Assembly: GCA_947044365.1 (NCBI GenBank)
Contig: OX345644.1
Span: 250,001-314,000, forward strand
Source of the DNA: Petrosia ficiformis
Taxonomy: Eukaryota > Porifera > Demospongiae > Haplosclerida > Petrosiidae
Direction of reading: 5' to 3'
DNA: 64,000 nt
The notes under the pieces are model-generated. The model did no database searches. It was given only the letters and a program-made list of their open reading frames with translations, and was not told the origin of the DNA. Positions 50,493-62,073 of the stretch are shown here, piece by piece; within the stretch, counting starts at the first letter, position 1, and each line of letters starts with the position of its first letter. The translations under genes were made by a program, and so were the position numbers.

Positions 50493-50640
50493 CTTCTCTC
50501 CTCTGTCGATGATTTTAATTATAACTCTGTTAGACAATTTAAAGCAGGATTATATAATTATATGCACCCAATTCTTTATTTAGATACTCTTCGAATATAT
50601 TAGCTGTCAGCTGTTGAGTGTTTCGAAAAAATTAAATTTT
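50493..50640 (+). mobile_element. LINE 3' end fragment
   Basis: It shares CTCTGTTAGACAATTTAAA and TTTAGATACTCTTC with the LINE 3' ends at 33061 and 54082. It is decayed, and its AAT tail has been reduced to A-rich sequence. Confidence 0.5.
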
Positions 50641-50687
50641 TTAGTAAACTCTTATTTACTAGTAGATCAACTATCAGTGGTGAATCA
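50641..50687 (+). pseudogene. Receptor exon-19 relic
   Basis: The end of an A/B-type exon 19 (ACTATCAGTGGTGAATCA, then the GTGAGTCACATGAC donor) stands directly after the LINE fragment, as before D and G. Confidence 0.7.
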
Positions 50688-50916
50688 GTGAGTCACATGA
50701 CATATTTGAAAGGTAGTAAAGAATTTTACAACTGATAATTCATACATACAAGGTCACTCTAATCTTACATACATATACATACACAATTTACACAAATTGT
50801 ATATAGTTGGCTTCTGTTGATTTGTATGCGTAACCTGGTATGTATGAACGTAACTAAAGAATATCCTGTAATATAATAATGAATTAATGACATAGAATTT
50901 CATTATTTCATATAAC

Positions 50917-52870
50917 ATGGAATACACACTCTTCATAGTGCTGATCCTCTGCTGTACTGGTGTATCATATCAGGGCAACAGTAACACAAGATTGTAAGTT
51001 ACTCTTTACATGAATGTATTAATCTATTTATCTATTTATTCATCTTGCAGAGTATTGAGGTTTGATCTCAGTATCAGTAGTGATTGTAGTAACACAATAA
51101 ATGTATTAACATTAGAAAGTACATTCACAACAAACTCCAGTACAACTGAAATTACTTTCAATAGTTAGTCACTAGGTGAAAATAGAAAATACAGAGATAA
51201 TGTATATTATACACACATGAGTAGTTAGATGATTATATAGAGTATAATTAGATATATAGAAATAAATGACTTACAAGTTTATTATATACAGGTGATGATG
51301 CTAGAGAACATACAATAGATATAGGAGAAGATGGTATTGTGACATTTAGTTGGATTAATCCTATTTCTATTACACAAACATGTTGCTGGTCTGTTACAAA
51401 TGCTAAGATAATAGAACTGAATGATGATGGTAACCAGTCTAGTGGTACTGCCACAATATTACTTGAAGATATGTGTATATCTGGTACATCATCATATGAG
51501 TGTACTGATAATACAATATGGTTGTGTTCAGAAAGTTCAGAGGGTGGAACAAGTCCACCTACTGTTGAATTAAGATCAAATTCATTCACTCTTGATGAAA
51601 GTGCTAGTAATGTCAGTGTTAATAGCAATTGTAGCTCCAATAATAATATTCCATCAACTAATCCTCCAGGACTAATATCATGTGATATATCAATACCATC
51701 TTCGCCTTCTTCATCTGTACAACAGACAATGTGTACACCAATAATCAGTAGTACACCAACAATCGGTAGTACACCAACTATCAGTAGTACACCAACTATC
51801 AGTAGTACACCAACTATCAGCAGTACACCAACTATCAGTAGTACACCAACTATCAGTAGTACACCAACAATCAGTAGTACACCAACTATCAGTAGTACAC
51901 CAACTATCAGTAGTACACCAACTATCAGTAGTACACCAACTATCAGTAGCACACGAACTATCAGCAGTACACCAACTATCAGTAGTACATCAACAATCAG
52001 CAGTGGTATATATAGTACATCAGTGATATCATTTGTCACTACACAGTCTCCTTCTCCCTCTAATATTAATTCACAAACTTGTAATAGTGATGATGACCTG
52101 TGGAGTCAGACTTCTTTAGGGACCAATGTAACAAGTATTGGTACTTGCTATAATGGAACAGTTAATGGTGAGTGTTAATCATTATTATATTATCATGAAA
52201 ACAGCAAATGCTACTTACTCATTTCAGAGTAATTAGTATTTATAATTACAAATAACATCTGTCGTACCTAAATTAGTATAGAATTTTCCATTAATTATTA
52301 TTCCATTCTTGTTCCTGTGAATAGAACAGACTCATTTTAGAGTAATTAGTAATCAAATAACTACCCCACCCTACCCTACCCTACCCTACCTTTCATCTCT
52401 TTCCTTTAGCTACCAGAATATGTACAATATCTGGTGAGTGGGATCCTTCATATTGCATTACTAGTCAAGAGTTCACTGATACATTAAATATGGTTAGTAT
52501 ATATAACTCTTTACTATGTAATATTATGCTTAGATCACTGTACTTTAGTAGTAAGCATACACTAAATTCCTGGTATGAAATATGAGTAGACAGCACCCTA
52601 AAATTATACTGCTTCAAATTATTAGTACAATGTAGGTATGATTAGATGTATGTATCCTGAATAACCAACTAATTTATAATTGTTAAATACTTGCTTAATC
52701 AACAAATTAGCTGTTAATTACTTGTTTTTGCAGTGTATCTAGCTGTATTACATCATTTCTAGAACACCAATAATGACGAAAAGAAAGATATTGAAGCACT
52801 TCAAATGGGAACAAATAACTTCAACAATTATTTAGCTAATGCCAAGAGGAGAAGAAAACAGATTTGCTAA
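50917..52870 (+). CDS. Receptor copy F: ectodomain without 7TM, possibly secreted
   Basis: Exons 50917-50993, 51051-51163, 51292-52167, 52410-52492 and 52763-52870 are open and in phase, giving 418 codons. They match exons 1-4 and 20 of copy G. Exons 5-19 (GAIN, GPS, all helices) are missing. Exon 4 ends in phase 0 and exon 20 begins in phase 0, and both the donor (GTTAGT) and the acceptor (TTTCTAG) are intact. The product would have a signal peptide, the CCW module, an 18-bp-repeat stalk, HormR (RICTISGEWDPSYC) and a basic end, AKRRRKQIC. The intron between holds pieces of a G-type intron 11, so two deletions are likely. It is either a soluble ectodomain protein or a pseudogene. The open exon 20 with its own stop favours the former only weakly. 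Confidence 0.6.
51738..52000 (+). repeat. 18-bp coding minisatellite in copy F stalk
   Basis: About fourteen units of 18 nt encode TISSTP, with rare IGSTP and STR variants. Units are nearly identical in DNA. Confidence 0.92.
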
Positions 52871-52904
52871 CAATCTATATACCTAATATGTGCAACAAAT
52901 GTTT

Positions 52905-53130
52905 ACATACATACATATAACATTCAACTAGTATACTTGTTGGACTACAGCTACTCATATTCTGGGATTTATTATATATAATAATATCCCTTTTTACTTG
53001 CTCATTATTCAAATGCCTTTTTGTGGGCAGGCTGGGCTGCAGGATCATTGTAAACCCATGGTTCGAGAACTGTGTGGGCTGGGCTGCAGGTTGTGGGCAT
53101 GTCTCAGGTGATGGTTGAGTGGGAAGAACA
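52905..53130. repeat. Second copy of the TRMU upstream flank
   Basis: After the copy F last exon the sequence follows the 3' flank of copy G: CATTCAACTAGTATACTTG, TTGCTCATT, then GGGCTGGGCTGCAGG and GTAAACCCATGGTT. It matches 60897-61030 but has only one or two of the tandem units and no TRMU exon. Confidence 0.65.
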
Positions 53131-53399
53131 GCCACTAACAGTATTTAATGGGTAGGGTTAATTATTACAGACTGGTACGGGAATGAGACTATGGACTAAT
53201 TGTTATATCTATTTCATAAGAATAGGAATAACCTCATGATGTGTACCAGGATGTGGTGCTTATTCAAGTTTTGACCACAAACCATTTCATATAAAAGGCA
53301 TTCACTATTAGAGTACAATCCCATAGACATAAAAATTAATCGCAGTCTTAAGACACGATCCCTTGTTCAGGAGCTATCTTCAGTTCTAAATGCACATGA

Positions 53400-54380
53400 G
53401 CAAGTTATTGTAAATATGGCTCTCCATTTCTAATGTTCTTTCAGGTGTGCCCTAAGGGTCCATACTTGACCCTCTACTCTTCATTTTGTTTATTAATGAG
53501 ATTCGCTGTTCCTCTCTTGTCCAATTCTTCCCCTTATCCTTTATGTGGATGATATTCTCCTTGCCCACTCTTTCAAATCCATTTCTGAATTCCCTTCCAT
53601 TCAATTTAGTATTGATCAACTCTCTAACTGGCTCCAGTCAAGGTACTTGACAATAAAACTAAATATTATGATGATTTCTCATTTTATAGCTATGTACTTC
53701 TCTTCTTCCTCCTCTTTCTTTAACTAAACTTCTTGAGCAGGTCTTGTCCTTTAAGTACCTTAGTGTGACCTTGACCTCTAGTCACATCACAATTGACTCA
53801 ATTGCTTGGATCATCTATCGTCATTTCTATGTATCACCAAGGCACATATATATCCTATTCTTTAAAGCTCTATTTGTCTTTAGTCCTTCCTCTTCTTTCT
53901 CATTGTTCTTCCCTTTGGACCCACTCAATATTTCTCTGCAGAAAATGCTGGTTCACCAGACTGCACTAGTAGTGTAATTGGTGGATCAGCATTTACTGTC
54001 ACTACTACATGAATTGAAACTACCTTCTCTTCACCCGTATATATCTAGATCCATCTCCAAACTTCTATTCTATAAATTTATGGTACTTTTTATTTTAATT
54101 TAAACTCTCTGTATTCACTCCATTTTTTAGCGCCTAAATCTGAATGTCCCTCACTTCCACTCTTCTATATACCTTTCTTAAATCCTTCATCCCCAATGCA
54201 CCTTCTTTAGAACTCCCTTCCCCCTTCTGTCAATGATTTTAACTCTGTTAGACAATTTAAAACTGGATTATGAATTACATGCACCTGACTCTTTAGTTTA
54301 TCGCTATTTAGATACTCTTCATATTAGCCATCAGCTGTTAAGTATTACTTGTGTTTCAAAAAAATAATAATAATAATAAT
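53400..54380 (+). mobile_element. Degenerate LINE (reverse transcriptase and 3' end)
   Basis: Broken RT reading frames: GVP, GSILDPLLFILFINEIRC, then LYVDDILLAHSFKSISEF (the YVDD active-site motif), LSNWLQSRYLTIKLNI, and FKYLSVTLTS. The domain resembles that of CR1/L2/Jockey-like LINEs. Several stops and frameshifts are present. The 3' end from 54082 finishes in AATAATAAT. Sequence upstream of 53400 (about 53160-53400) may belong to it, but no motif is clear. Confidence 0.65.
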
Positions 54381-54383
54381 TAC

Positions 54384-54440
54384 GAGTTCCTTAGTAAACT
54401 CTTATTTAGTACTAGATCATCAACTATCAGTGGTGAATCA
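54384..54440 (+). pseudogene. Receptor exon-19 relic
   Basis: Identical or nearly identical to 33346-33402, and again joined to the (AAT)n LINE tail. The following 200 bp also match the copy D upstream flank. Confidence 0.75.
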
Positions 54441-54643
54441 GTGAGTCACATGACATTTTTGAAAGGTAGTAAAGAATTTTAAAACTCACTTAAAAAGGTA
54501 CCAATTACATAGTATTATTACACACTCTACACAACATGTAGTCGGCTTCTGTTGATTGTATGTGTAACCTGGTATGTATGTAACTATGAATCCTGCAATA
54601 GAAAAAGAATAACAGTTCATAGAATTTCATTATTTCATATAAC

Positions 54644-57600
54644 ATGGAATACACACTCTTCATTGTGCTGATCCTCTGCTGCACTGGTGTATCATCTCAG
54701 AACAATAGACGATTGTAAGTTACTCTTTCCATGAGTGTATTAATCTATTTATTCATCTTGCAGAGTATTGAGGTTTGATCTCAGTATCAGTAATGATTGT
54801 AGTAACACAATAAATGTATTAACATTAGAAAGTACATTCACAACAAACTCCAGTACAACTGAAATTACTTTTAATGGTTAGTCACTAAGCAGGAATAGAA
54901 AACACAAGAGATAATGTATATTATATATATATATAAGTAGTTAGAATATAATTAAGTACATAGAGATGAATGACTTACGAGTTTATTATATACAGGTGAT
55001 GATGATAGAGAACATACAATAGATATAGGAGAAGATGGTATTGTGACATTTAGTTGGATTAATGATGTTTCTATTACACAAACATGTTGCTGGTCTGTTA
55101 CAAATGCTAGGATAATAGAAGTGGATCCAAATGGTAACCAACCTGGTAATTTTGCCACAGTATTTCTTGGAGATATGTGTATATCTGGTACATCATATGA
55201 GTGTACAGATAATACAATATGGTTGTGTTCAGAGAGTTCATTGTCTCAAACACCACCATCTACTGTTGAGTTAAGATCAAACGTATTCACTCTTGATGCA
55301 AGTGCTAGTGATGTCAGTGTCTTTAGCAATTGTAGCTCCAATAATAATATTCCATCAACTAATCCTCCAGGACTAATATCATGTGATATATTAACACCAT
55401 CCTCTAATACTATTTCATCAACTAATCCTTCAGGACTAATGTCAAGTGATATACTAACACCATCCTCTAATATTATTTCATCAACTAATCCTTCAGGACT
55501 AATGTCAAGTGATATACTAACACCATCCTCTAATACTATTTCATCAACTAATCCTTCAGGACTAATGTCAAGTGATATACTAACGCCATCCTCTAATATT
55601 ATTTCATCAACTAATCCGTTGGGACTAATGTCAAGTGATATACTAACACCATCCTTTAATACTATTTCATCAACTAATTCTATTAATATATTAACACCAT
55701 CTTCATCTTCATCTATACAACAGACCATGAATACATCAACAATCAGTAGTGATACATCAACAATCAGTAGTGATACATCAACGATTAGTAGTAATACATC
55801 AACGATTAGTAGTACATCAGCGATATCATTTGTCACTACGCAGTCTCCTTCTCCCTCTAATATTAATTTACAAACTTGTAATAGTGATGGTGACCTGTGG
55901 AGTCAGACTCCTGTAGGGACCAATGTAACAAGTATTGGTGCTTGCTATAATGGAACAGTAAATGGTGAGTGTTAATCATGACAGGCTGACATTGTGATCA
56001 TTTTGTTTAGTTACTATACATGGAAGCCTGCAGTAGTGTAATATTTATTATACCAAACAAATCTGAAAACTGCTCTTTGTGATATTATATTGGCCTATTG
56101 TATCTTAACAGTCATTGTATATAAATTATAATTTATTTTAACCTTCAGTTGGCTACAGAAGTTTCAAAGTATTTCAATACTTTTCATCTTGATCTATATT
56201 GACTAGTATATAAAGTACACGTCGTAATAAAGCATAGTAACAAAAATATTTATACAATTATAGCATAGTGCTATAGGTGCCCTACCCTACCCTACCCTAC
56301 CCTACCTTAGCCAACCCTACCATAGCCTACCCTACTCTACCCTACCCTTATGCTTCCTCTCTTTCTCCTTTAGCTACCAGAAGATGTACACTATCTGGTG
56401 AATGGGATCTTTCATATTGTATTCCTAGTCAAGAGTTCACTGATACATTAAATATGGTTAGTATATATAATTCTTTACTATGTGATATTATACTTATATT
56501 ATTAGATTGAAGAGTCACCAGAGGAAGGGTTGAAGAGTTTGTTGATGATACTCAATCAGCCATCAGATGATGTGATGAACACATTGTCAATATCACTAGA
56601 TCAATCTGTATTTCTTTTGGAAACTGCTTACCAGCTTCAACAGGAGAGAATTGAAAATTCTTCTGTGACATTCTCTGAGGTACATGCATATGAATGTATT
56701 GTATGCATGTACATACATATATGACAGAACAGATTGGACCTGTATATATCTCCAGCTTCAAAAGTATTACTTTTAATTAATTTTAACATCCATTCCAACA
56801 TGCTCATGTGTTGTAAAATGATGAATTATTTTTCAGATATTGTTAAAAGTTGCAGTTGCAATAATTTCACTCGCTGATACGCAAGACCTAGATGAAGTCA
56901 GTATGAATAAATCATTGCATATTTAAAACAGGTTTTATAAACTGGTTTTACAGGATATGAGACGCTTGATTGGTAGTCAGTTATTACTGACTTTGGATGA
57001 AATTGCTCTGAATGTTTTTGAACCAAATAATGAAACATATATAACTAGTGAATTCAGTAAGTCAATGAATGGTTACAATGAAACAAATATGATTATAATA
57101 TGTGTACCACAGGTCTAATGGTATCAGAATACAACAAAGTACCTACTAACTATGTGACTGGGATATCAATAAATGGAAGTTCCATCATTTTACCTCCTGA
57201 TATATTTGGTACAGAGATCATTCAACCAGGTATGCATGTATATTGCAAGTAAGAAGCAGCTATATATCTCTCAAGAGAATGGACTATGGTTATCAATCAT
57301 GTATGTATATGCATATGTATATATCATGTAACTATATGTATATATCATGTTATCATGTAACTATGTCTCACACAGTACGCGTTGCCTCTTTCTACTATCA
57401 AAACTTGTCAAACCTATTACCACCAAGGAATTCATCATATCAATTGATATCACCTGTAGTGTCAGCTATCACTAACTGCAGGAGTTGTCCTGTAACTGAC
57501 CTGGAAGAAGATGTTATAGTACAGTTTAATAATATACAGGTGATTATAAAAATGACAATAGAAGATTATGAGAGATAATCAAACAGATTGTAATTCCCAT

Positions 57601-59952
57601 CATGTTGAGTTAATTTTTTATACACAGGATGTTTCTAATGATGATATTTCTTGTGTGTTTTATCAATTTCAAAAGTAAGTAGATAAATATTACATATTCA
57701 TATGAAAAGTTATTCATTTCTCTTCAGTCAAGAAGATAGTTTACCAACAGGACGTTGGAACACTAGTGGTTGTTACTATGAGATATCTGATAATAATATA
57801 GTAACATGTAGATGTAATCATTTAACACACTTTGCAATTCTATTGAGTCCTGAGGCACAGGTATGTAATTTAAATCAACCATTTCATTGGCTAGTATAGT
57901 TGCAAGATAGTATGAATTTCAATTTAGTTTATCAGTTGTCATAGAAGATGTTGTGGCAACATGCATGATGTTACTATGTACCAAGTATTGAAATGTATAC
58001 TAAATTATGTGTTTGAAGGTTTCCAAACTCCTTTGTTAGCCACTGAAATACTACTAATATTATATGTACTTTAGTAGTAAACTTATACTAAATTGTTGGC
58101 ATGAAATATGAGTAAACAGTAATGCTTCAACTAATTGAATATAATTAGTATAAAGTAGTTATGGCATTTAATGTACATATCCTGAATAACAAATTAATTG
58201 TTTAATTTCATACAATGGTACTAATAAATTAGTTATTTAATTATTTTGTTTTTGCAGTGTATGTATGTATAATTACATATGTTATATGTATATACAGTCA
58301 TATTGTTCTGAGATTTAGTATTGTATGTATGACGTATTGTACATGTATGCTATACGTATATGTACATGTATGTCTGTGTTTGCATACATACAGTTTAGTG
58401 AGAAGGATCAAGTTATCTTAGGTATAATTGGACAAGTACTAGTTCCTATTTCATTAGTATGTTTGGTTCTTATTATACTAACCTATACATTTATGAGGTA
58501 AGAATGACATCATTACATTATATTCATTATATTAGGGTTTTCCCCTTCAGGTCTTTATGGAATATGTATAACTATATACACATCATGTTATGTGTGAATC
58601 TGATAATAGCACAACTAATATTTATAATAGGAATTGATAAAACTGAAAATGTGGTATGTACATTCTTATGTAGATATACATATATATCATTCCTACATTT
58701 GCAAACACACACATGTACATACATATTTGACTAGGCGGTTTGTTCCAGTATATCAGTGATATTGGAGTACATGTTTCTTGTTACTTTCATGTGGATGTTA
58801 GTGGAGGGTGTGATCTTATATGTAGCACTTGTTAAAGTATTTATTCGTAATCATAAATACTATATAATAGGATTCACTATTGTTAGTTATGGTACGTATA
58901 TATACTCCACCCATTAATAACTATGAATATTGTTATGTATTTTTACAGCTGTACCTTTTGTGTATATGGTGATAATTGTACCAATAGGATTCCTGGTGGG
59001 AGTCAATGATATCCCCGGACACACCCACTATTTATATTATGATCAGGACAACAAGTTGATTGCGTCAGTCACACACACACACATTATAATTATATAGTAC
59101 ACATGTATTTATTATTATATTCATGTTTAGTTGTTGGTTGAATTATAAGACTGGATTTATATGGTCATTTATAGTTCCAGTGATTATTATATTAATAGTG
59201 AGTTGGTTTAGCTAATGAAGGAATTAATGAAAGACGATTAATTTCTTCTAAACAGGTAAATGTTTGTTTTTTCATAATGGCCATTGTTAAATTGAGGAAA
59301 CCTTTAAAATCTAATTCCAGATTGACTGCTGCCAGGTTTGATAAATCAATTTACACTATAATTTATGCATATATCATCTGATGATTTATCCAGACATTGG
59401 CTGAAAGCTTCTATTTCTCTCACTCTTGTAATGGGAATTGCATGGTTAGCTAATCTCATTGTATTCTTGGAAGAACTTGTTGCAGTGGCTTACATCATGA
59501 CTATATTCATAGCTGGACAAGGAATTCTCTTATTCATTATATTAGTTCCGCTATCAACAAATGTTTGTATATATGTATGTATGTATTATTATTAAAATAG
59601 GTGATTGATTGGTTATTACATGTACAGTTGCAAAGATGTAAAGTTGTATGTGTGGTCATATTGTTGATGCCATAAAATTTACTGAAGTCCTATTTTGCTA
59701 ACTTCCTCATATCATTTCAATGTTTCATGTCACTTGTAAAATTTCAAAGTATTAAATTATGAGTTTGCAGGTTTTCAAGACATTTTTATGTAATTTTTTT
59801 GACAGTAAGTGACATGACACATGAAATATTATATGAGGAAGTTAGTAAAATAGGTGTCAGCAACATGACTACACATGCAACTTTAAATCCTTGCAACTGT
59901 AATAACCAAATATACATATTAATTTTGGTTGTATGTAATATGTATGTATGCT

Positions 59953-59984
<32 letters not shown>

Positions 59985-60742
59985 TGTACATATTTGTTTA
60001 TGTATGTATGTACGTATGTATGTATGTACTTACATATTTACGTTTGTATGTATGCATGTATGTACTGTTTATGTATGTATGTACTACATATGTATGTACA
60101 CGTATTTTTATATGTGTATGTATGTTCGCATGTAATTACATAATTATATATATATTTATACATATCATGTATGTATGTATGTATGTATGTATGTATGTAT
60201 GTATGTATGTATGTATGTATGTATGTATGTATGAACGTATGTATGTGCGTATGCATGTAGTTATGTATGTATGTATATGTATGTATGTATGTACGTATGT
60301 ATGTATGTATGTATGTATTATGTATGTATGTACATATGTATGTACATATGTATGTACGTATGCATGTAGGTATGTATGTATGTATGTATGTATGTACGTA
60401 TGTATGTATGTATGTATGTATGTACATTGTGTTACTCGTATACTGTCAATGAAACATGTGTATGTATTATTATAGGTGAGAGAGGCATATCTTAACTTAT
60501 GGCATAGAAAACAAACAGAGTATGAATTTCTTAATAAATTTTCATTCAGTACCAAGTCATCAACTTTGAGAAGTAGTAGTTCACTTGTGAGTCACATGAC
60601 AATCACAAGACTCATATCTATAGTATTACACCATTTCTAGAACACCAATAATGATAAAAAGAAAGAATTTTCTTCTGAACTTCAAACAGGAACACTGAGT
60701 GCAGAAATAAAAGAGCAGTCACTTGTTTTAACAAATGTTTAG
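54644..60742 (+). CDS. Adhesion GPCR, copy G
   Basis: Twenty exons, 1013 codons: 54644-54714, 54764-54876, 54996-55964, 56374-56456, 56506-56679, 56837-56896, 56954-57056, 57113-57229, 57376-57539, 57628-57674, 57728-57860, 58394-58497, 58551-58653, 58735-58891, 58949-59063, 59131-59197, 59256-59335, 59394-59562, 60476-60586, 60641-60742. The stalk has about five 21-residue units of the D type. HormR, GAIN and GPS are intact; the Stachel THFAILLSP is unchanged. Intracellular loop 3 (VKLRKPLKSNSRLTAAR) and exon 19 (LNLWHRKQTEYEFLNKF) differ from all other copies. The tail is short, has no Tyr repeats, and ends LTNV, which fits a class I PDZ ligand (T-x-V). It is the last receptor before TRMU and the closest relative of F. 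Confidence 0.83.
55393..55690 (+). repeat. 63-bp coding minisatellite in copy G stalk
   Basis: About five units (the last incomplete) of the ISSTNPSGLMSSDILTP type, shared with copy D but far fewer. Confidence 0.92.
56277..56348. repeat. Short (CCCTA)n tract in copy G intron 3
   Basis: About 70 bp of CCCTA repeats with TAGCC variants at the same intron position as in C and D. Copy F has about 30 bp at 52367-52390. Confidence 0.85.
57892..58258. mobile_element. Decayed MITE-like sequence in copy G intron 11
   Basis: It starts TATAGTTGCAAGAT, like the ends at 45671 and 59623. The later part (ACTTTAGTAGTAA, GAAATATGAGTA, TTTTTGCAGTGTAT) is also found in intron 4 of copy F. The right terminal repeat is not clear. 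Confidence 0.45.
59623..59901. mobile_element. Tc1/mariner-type MITE in copy G intron 18
   Basis: Ends CAGTTGCAAAGAT and ATCCTTGCAACTG are flanked by TA. Inner sequences also pair (CTAACTTCCTCATAT against ATATGAGGAAGTTAG; CATGTCACTT against AAGTGACATG), so most of the 279 bp folds back. Confidence 0.72.
59936..60428. repeat. (GTAT)n microsatellite in copy G intron 18
   Basis: A long GTAT run with GTAC/GCAT variants. It is followed by a unique block, 60422-60458, that recurs at the end of TRMU intron 4. Confidence 0.88.
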
Positions 60743-60899
60743 CTAACGTCAAGAGAAAGAAAACAGTATTTTCTACAATATTAACCATACTATGCAACAA
60801 ATGTTTAGTATAATACTCCAGTTCATTCATATATATGTACGTACATACATATATACATACATACATACATACATACATACATACATACACACATATAAC

Positions 60900-61330
60900 A
60901 TTCAACTAGTATACTTGTAGCTACTTGTATTCTATGATTTATTTTTATGCTGTTAACATTCATTACCCAAGTGCCTCTGATCATGAGTGCATGGGTTGGC
61001 CCGGGTTGGGCTGCAAGACCACTGTTATTTGTAAACCTACCAGCATTGTGTGTTGTAAACCCACAACAAACTGCCAGTTGTGTGTGGGCTAGGCTGCAAT
61101 AGCATTGCAAACCCACAATAAACTGCCAATGTTCAAGAACTATATATGTGGGCTGGGCTGCATGACAATTGCAAACCCAGCCATGGTTAATCAAGCACTA
61201 TGTGGGCTGGGTTGCAAGACCTGGGCTGACCATTGCAAACTCACAATAAACTGCCCATGTTGAAGTACTATATATATAGGCTGACTATTGCAAAACCACA
61301 ATAAACTGCTCATGTTTCAAGTATCTGAAT
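60900..61330. repeat. ~60-bp tandem repeats upstream of TRMU
   Basis: Imperfect units with GGGCTGGGCTGCAA, GCAAACCCACAATAAACTG and GTTCAAG. They end only a few bases before the TRMU start codon, so they include its promoter or 5' UTR. The element was duplicated with TRMU exon 1 to 49780-50492. Confidence 0.8.
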
Positions 61331-61338
61331 CATTGATA

Positions 61339-62039
61339 ATGCACTACACTATACCACTGTCAAGAATAGCAGTAGCAATGTCTGGTGGTGTTGATTCTGC
61401 AGTAGCTGCTCTCCTGCTTAAAAGACAAGGTAAGTCATGTAGCATGCATAGGATACACGAGCCACTGTCTGCATTGAACTTGCCGCTTTGTGTGGCCTTT
61501 GGTTCATACAGGTTTATCGATAGAAGGTGTATATATGGTTAACTGGAGTCAAATAGATGAATTTGGAACATGTAAATCTGATAATGATTATAAAGATGTA
61601 ATGGATGTCTGCCGACACATTGGAATTCCATGTAGAAGAGCTGAGTTTGTACAAGATTACTGGAATGAGGTTTTCAGGTGGGTGTGTTCTAAACTGAACT
61701 GTGATATCATTTTGGAAGTAATTCATAATTATTATTAATAGTCATTTTTTACAGGAGATTCAATGTGGTCACACTCCTAATCCTGATGTGTTATGTAACA
61801 AAGAAATTAAATTTGGTGTCTTTCAACAATACATCATTAAAACTATGGGTTTTGTTGCTATGGCAACAGGACATTATGCTAGGATAGATCAAATGAATGA
61901 TGGAAGTGAGAGATAGAAGATTCTCTTTCTATCTCTTACTTACCCTCCTCCTCTTCCTATAGCTGTTAGATTACTGAAAGGAGTTGACGAATTCAAAGAC
62001 CAAACGTTTTTCCTTTCAACGGTTTCACAAGTACGTATG

Positions 62040-62073
<34 letters not shown>

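Noticed and set aside
61678..61738. Read-through extension of TRMU exon 2 to a GTAATT donor
   Set aside because: It would insert fourteen residues with no counterpart in MTU1 proteins. The 61677/61742 junction gives the conserved spacing.
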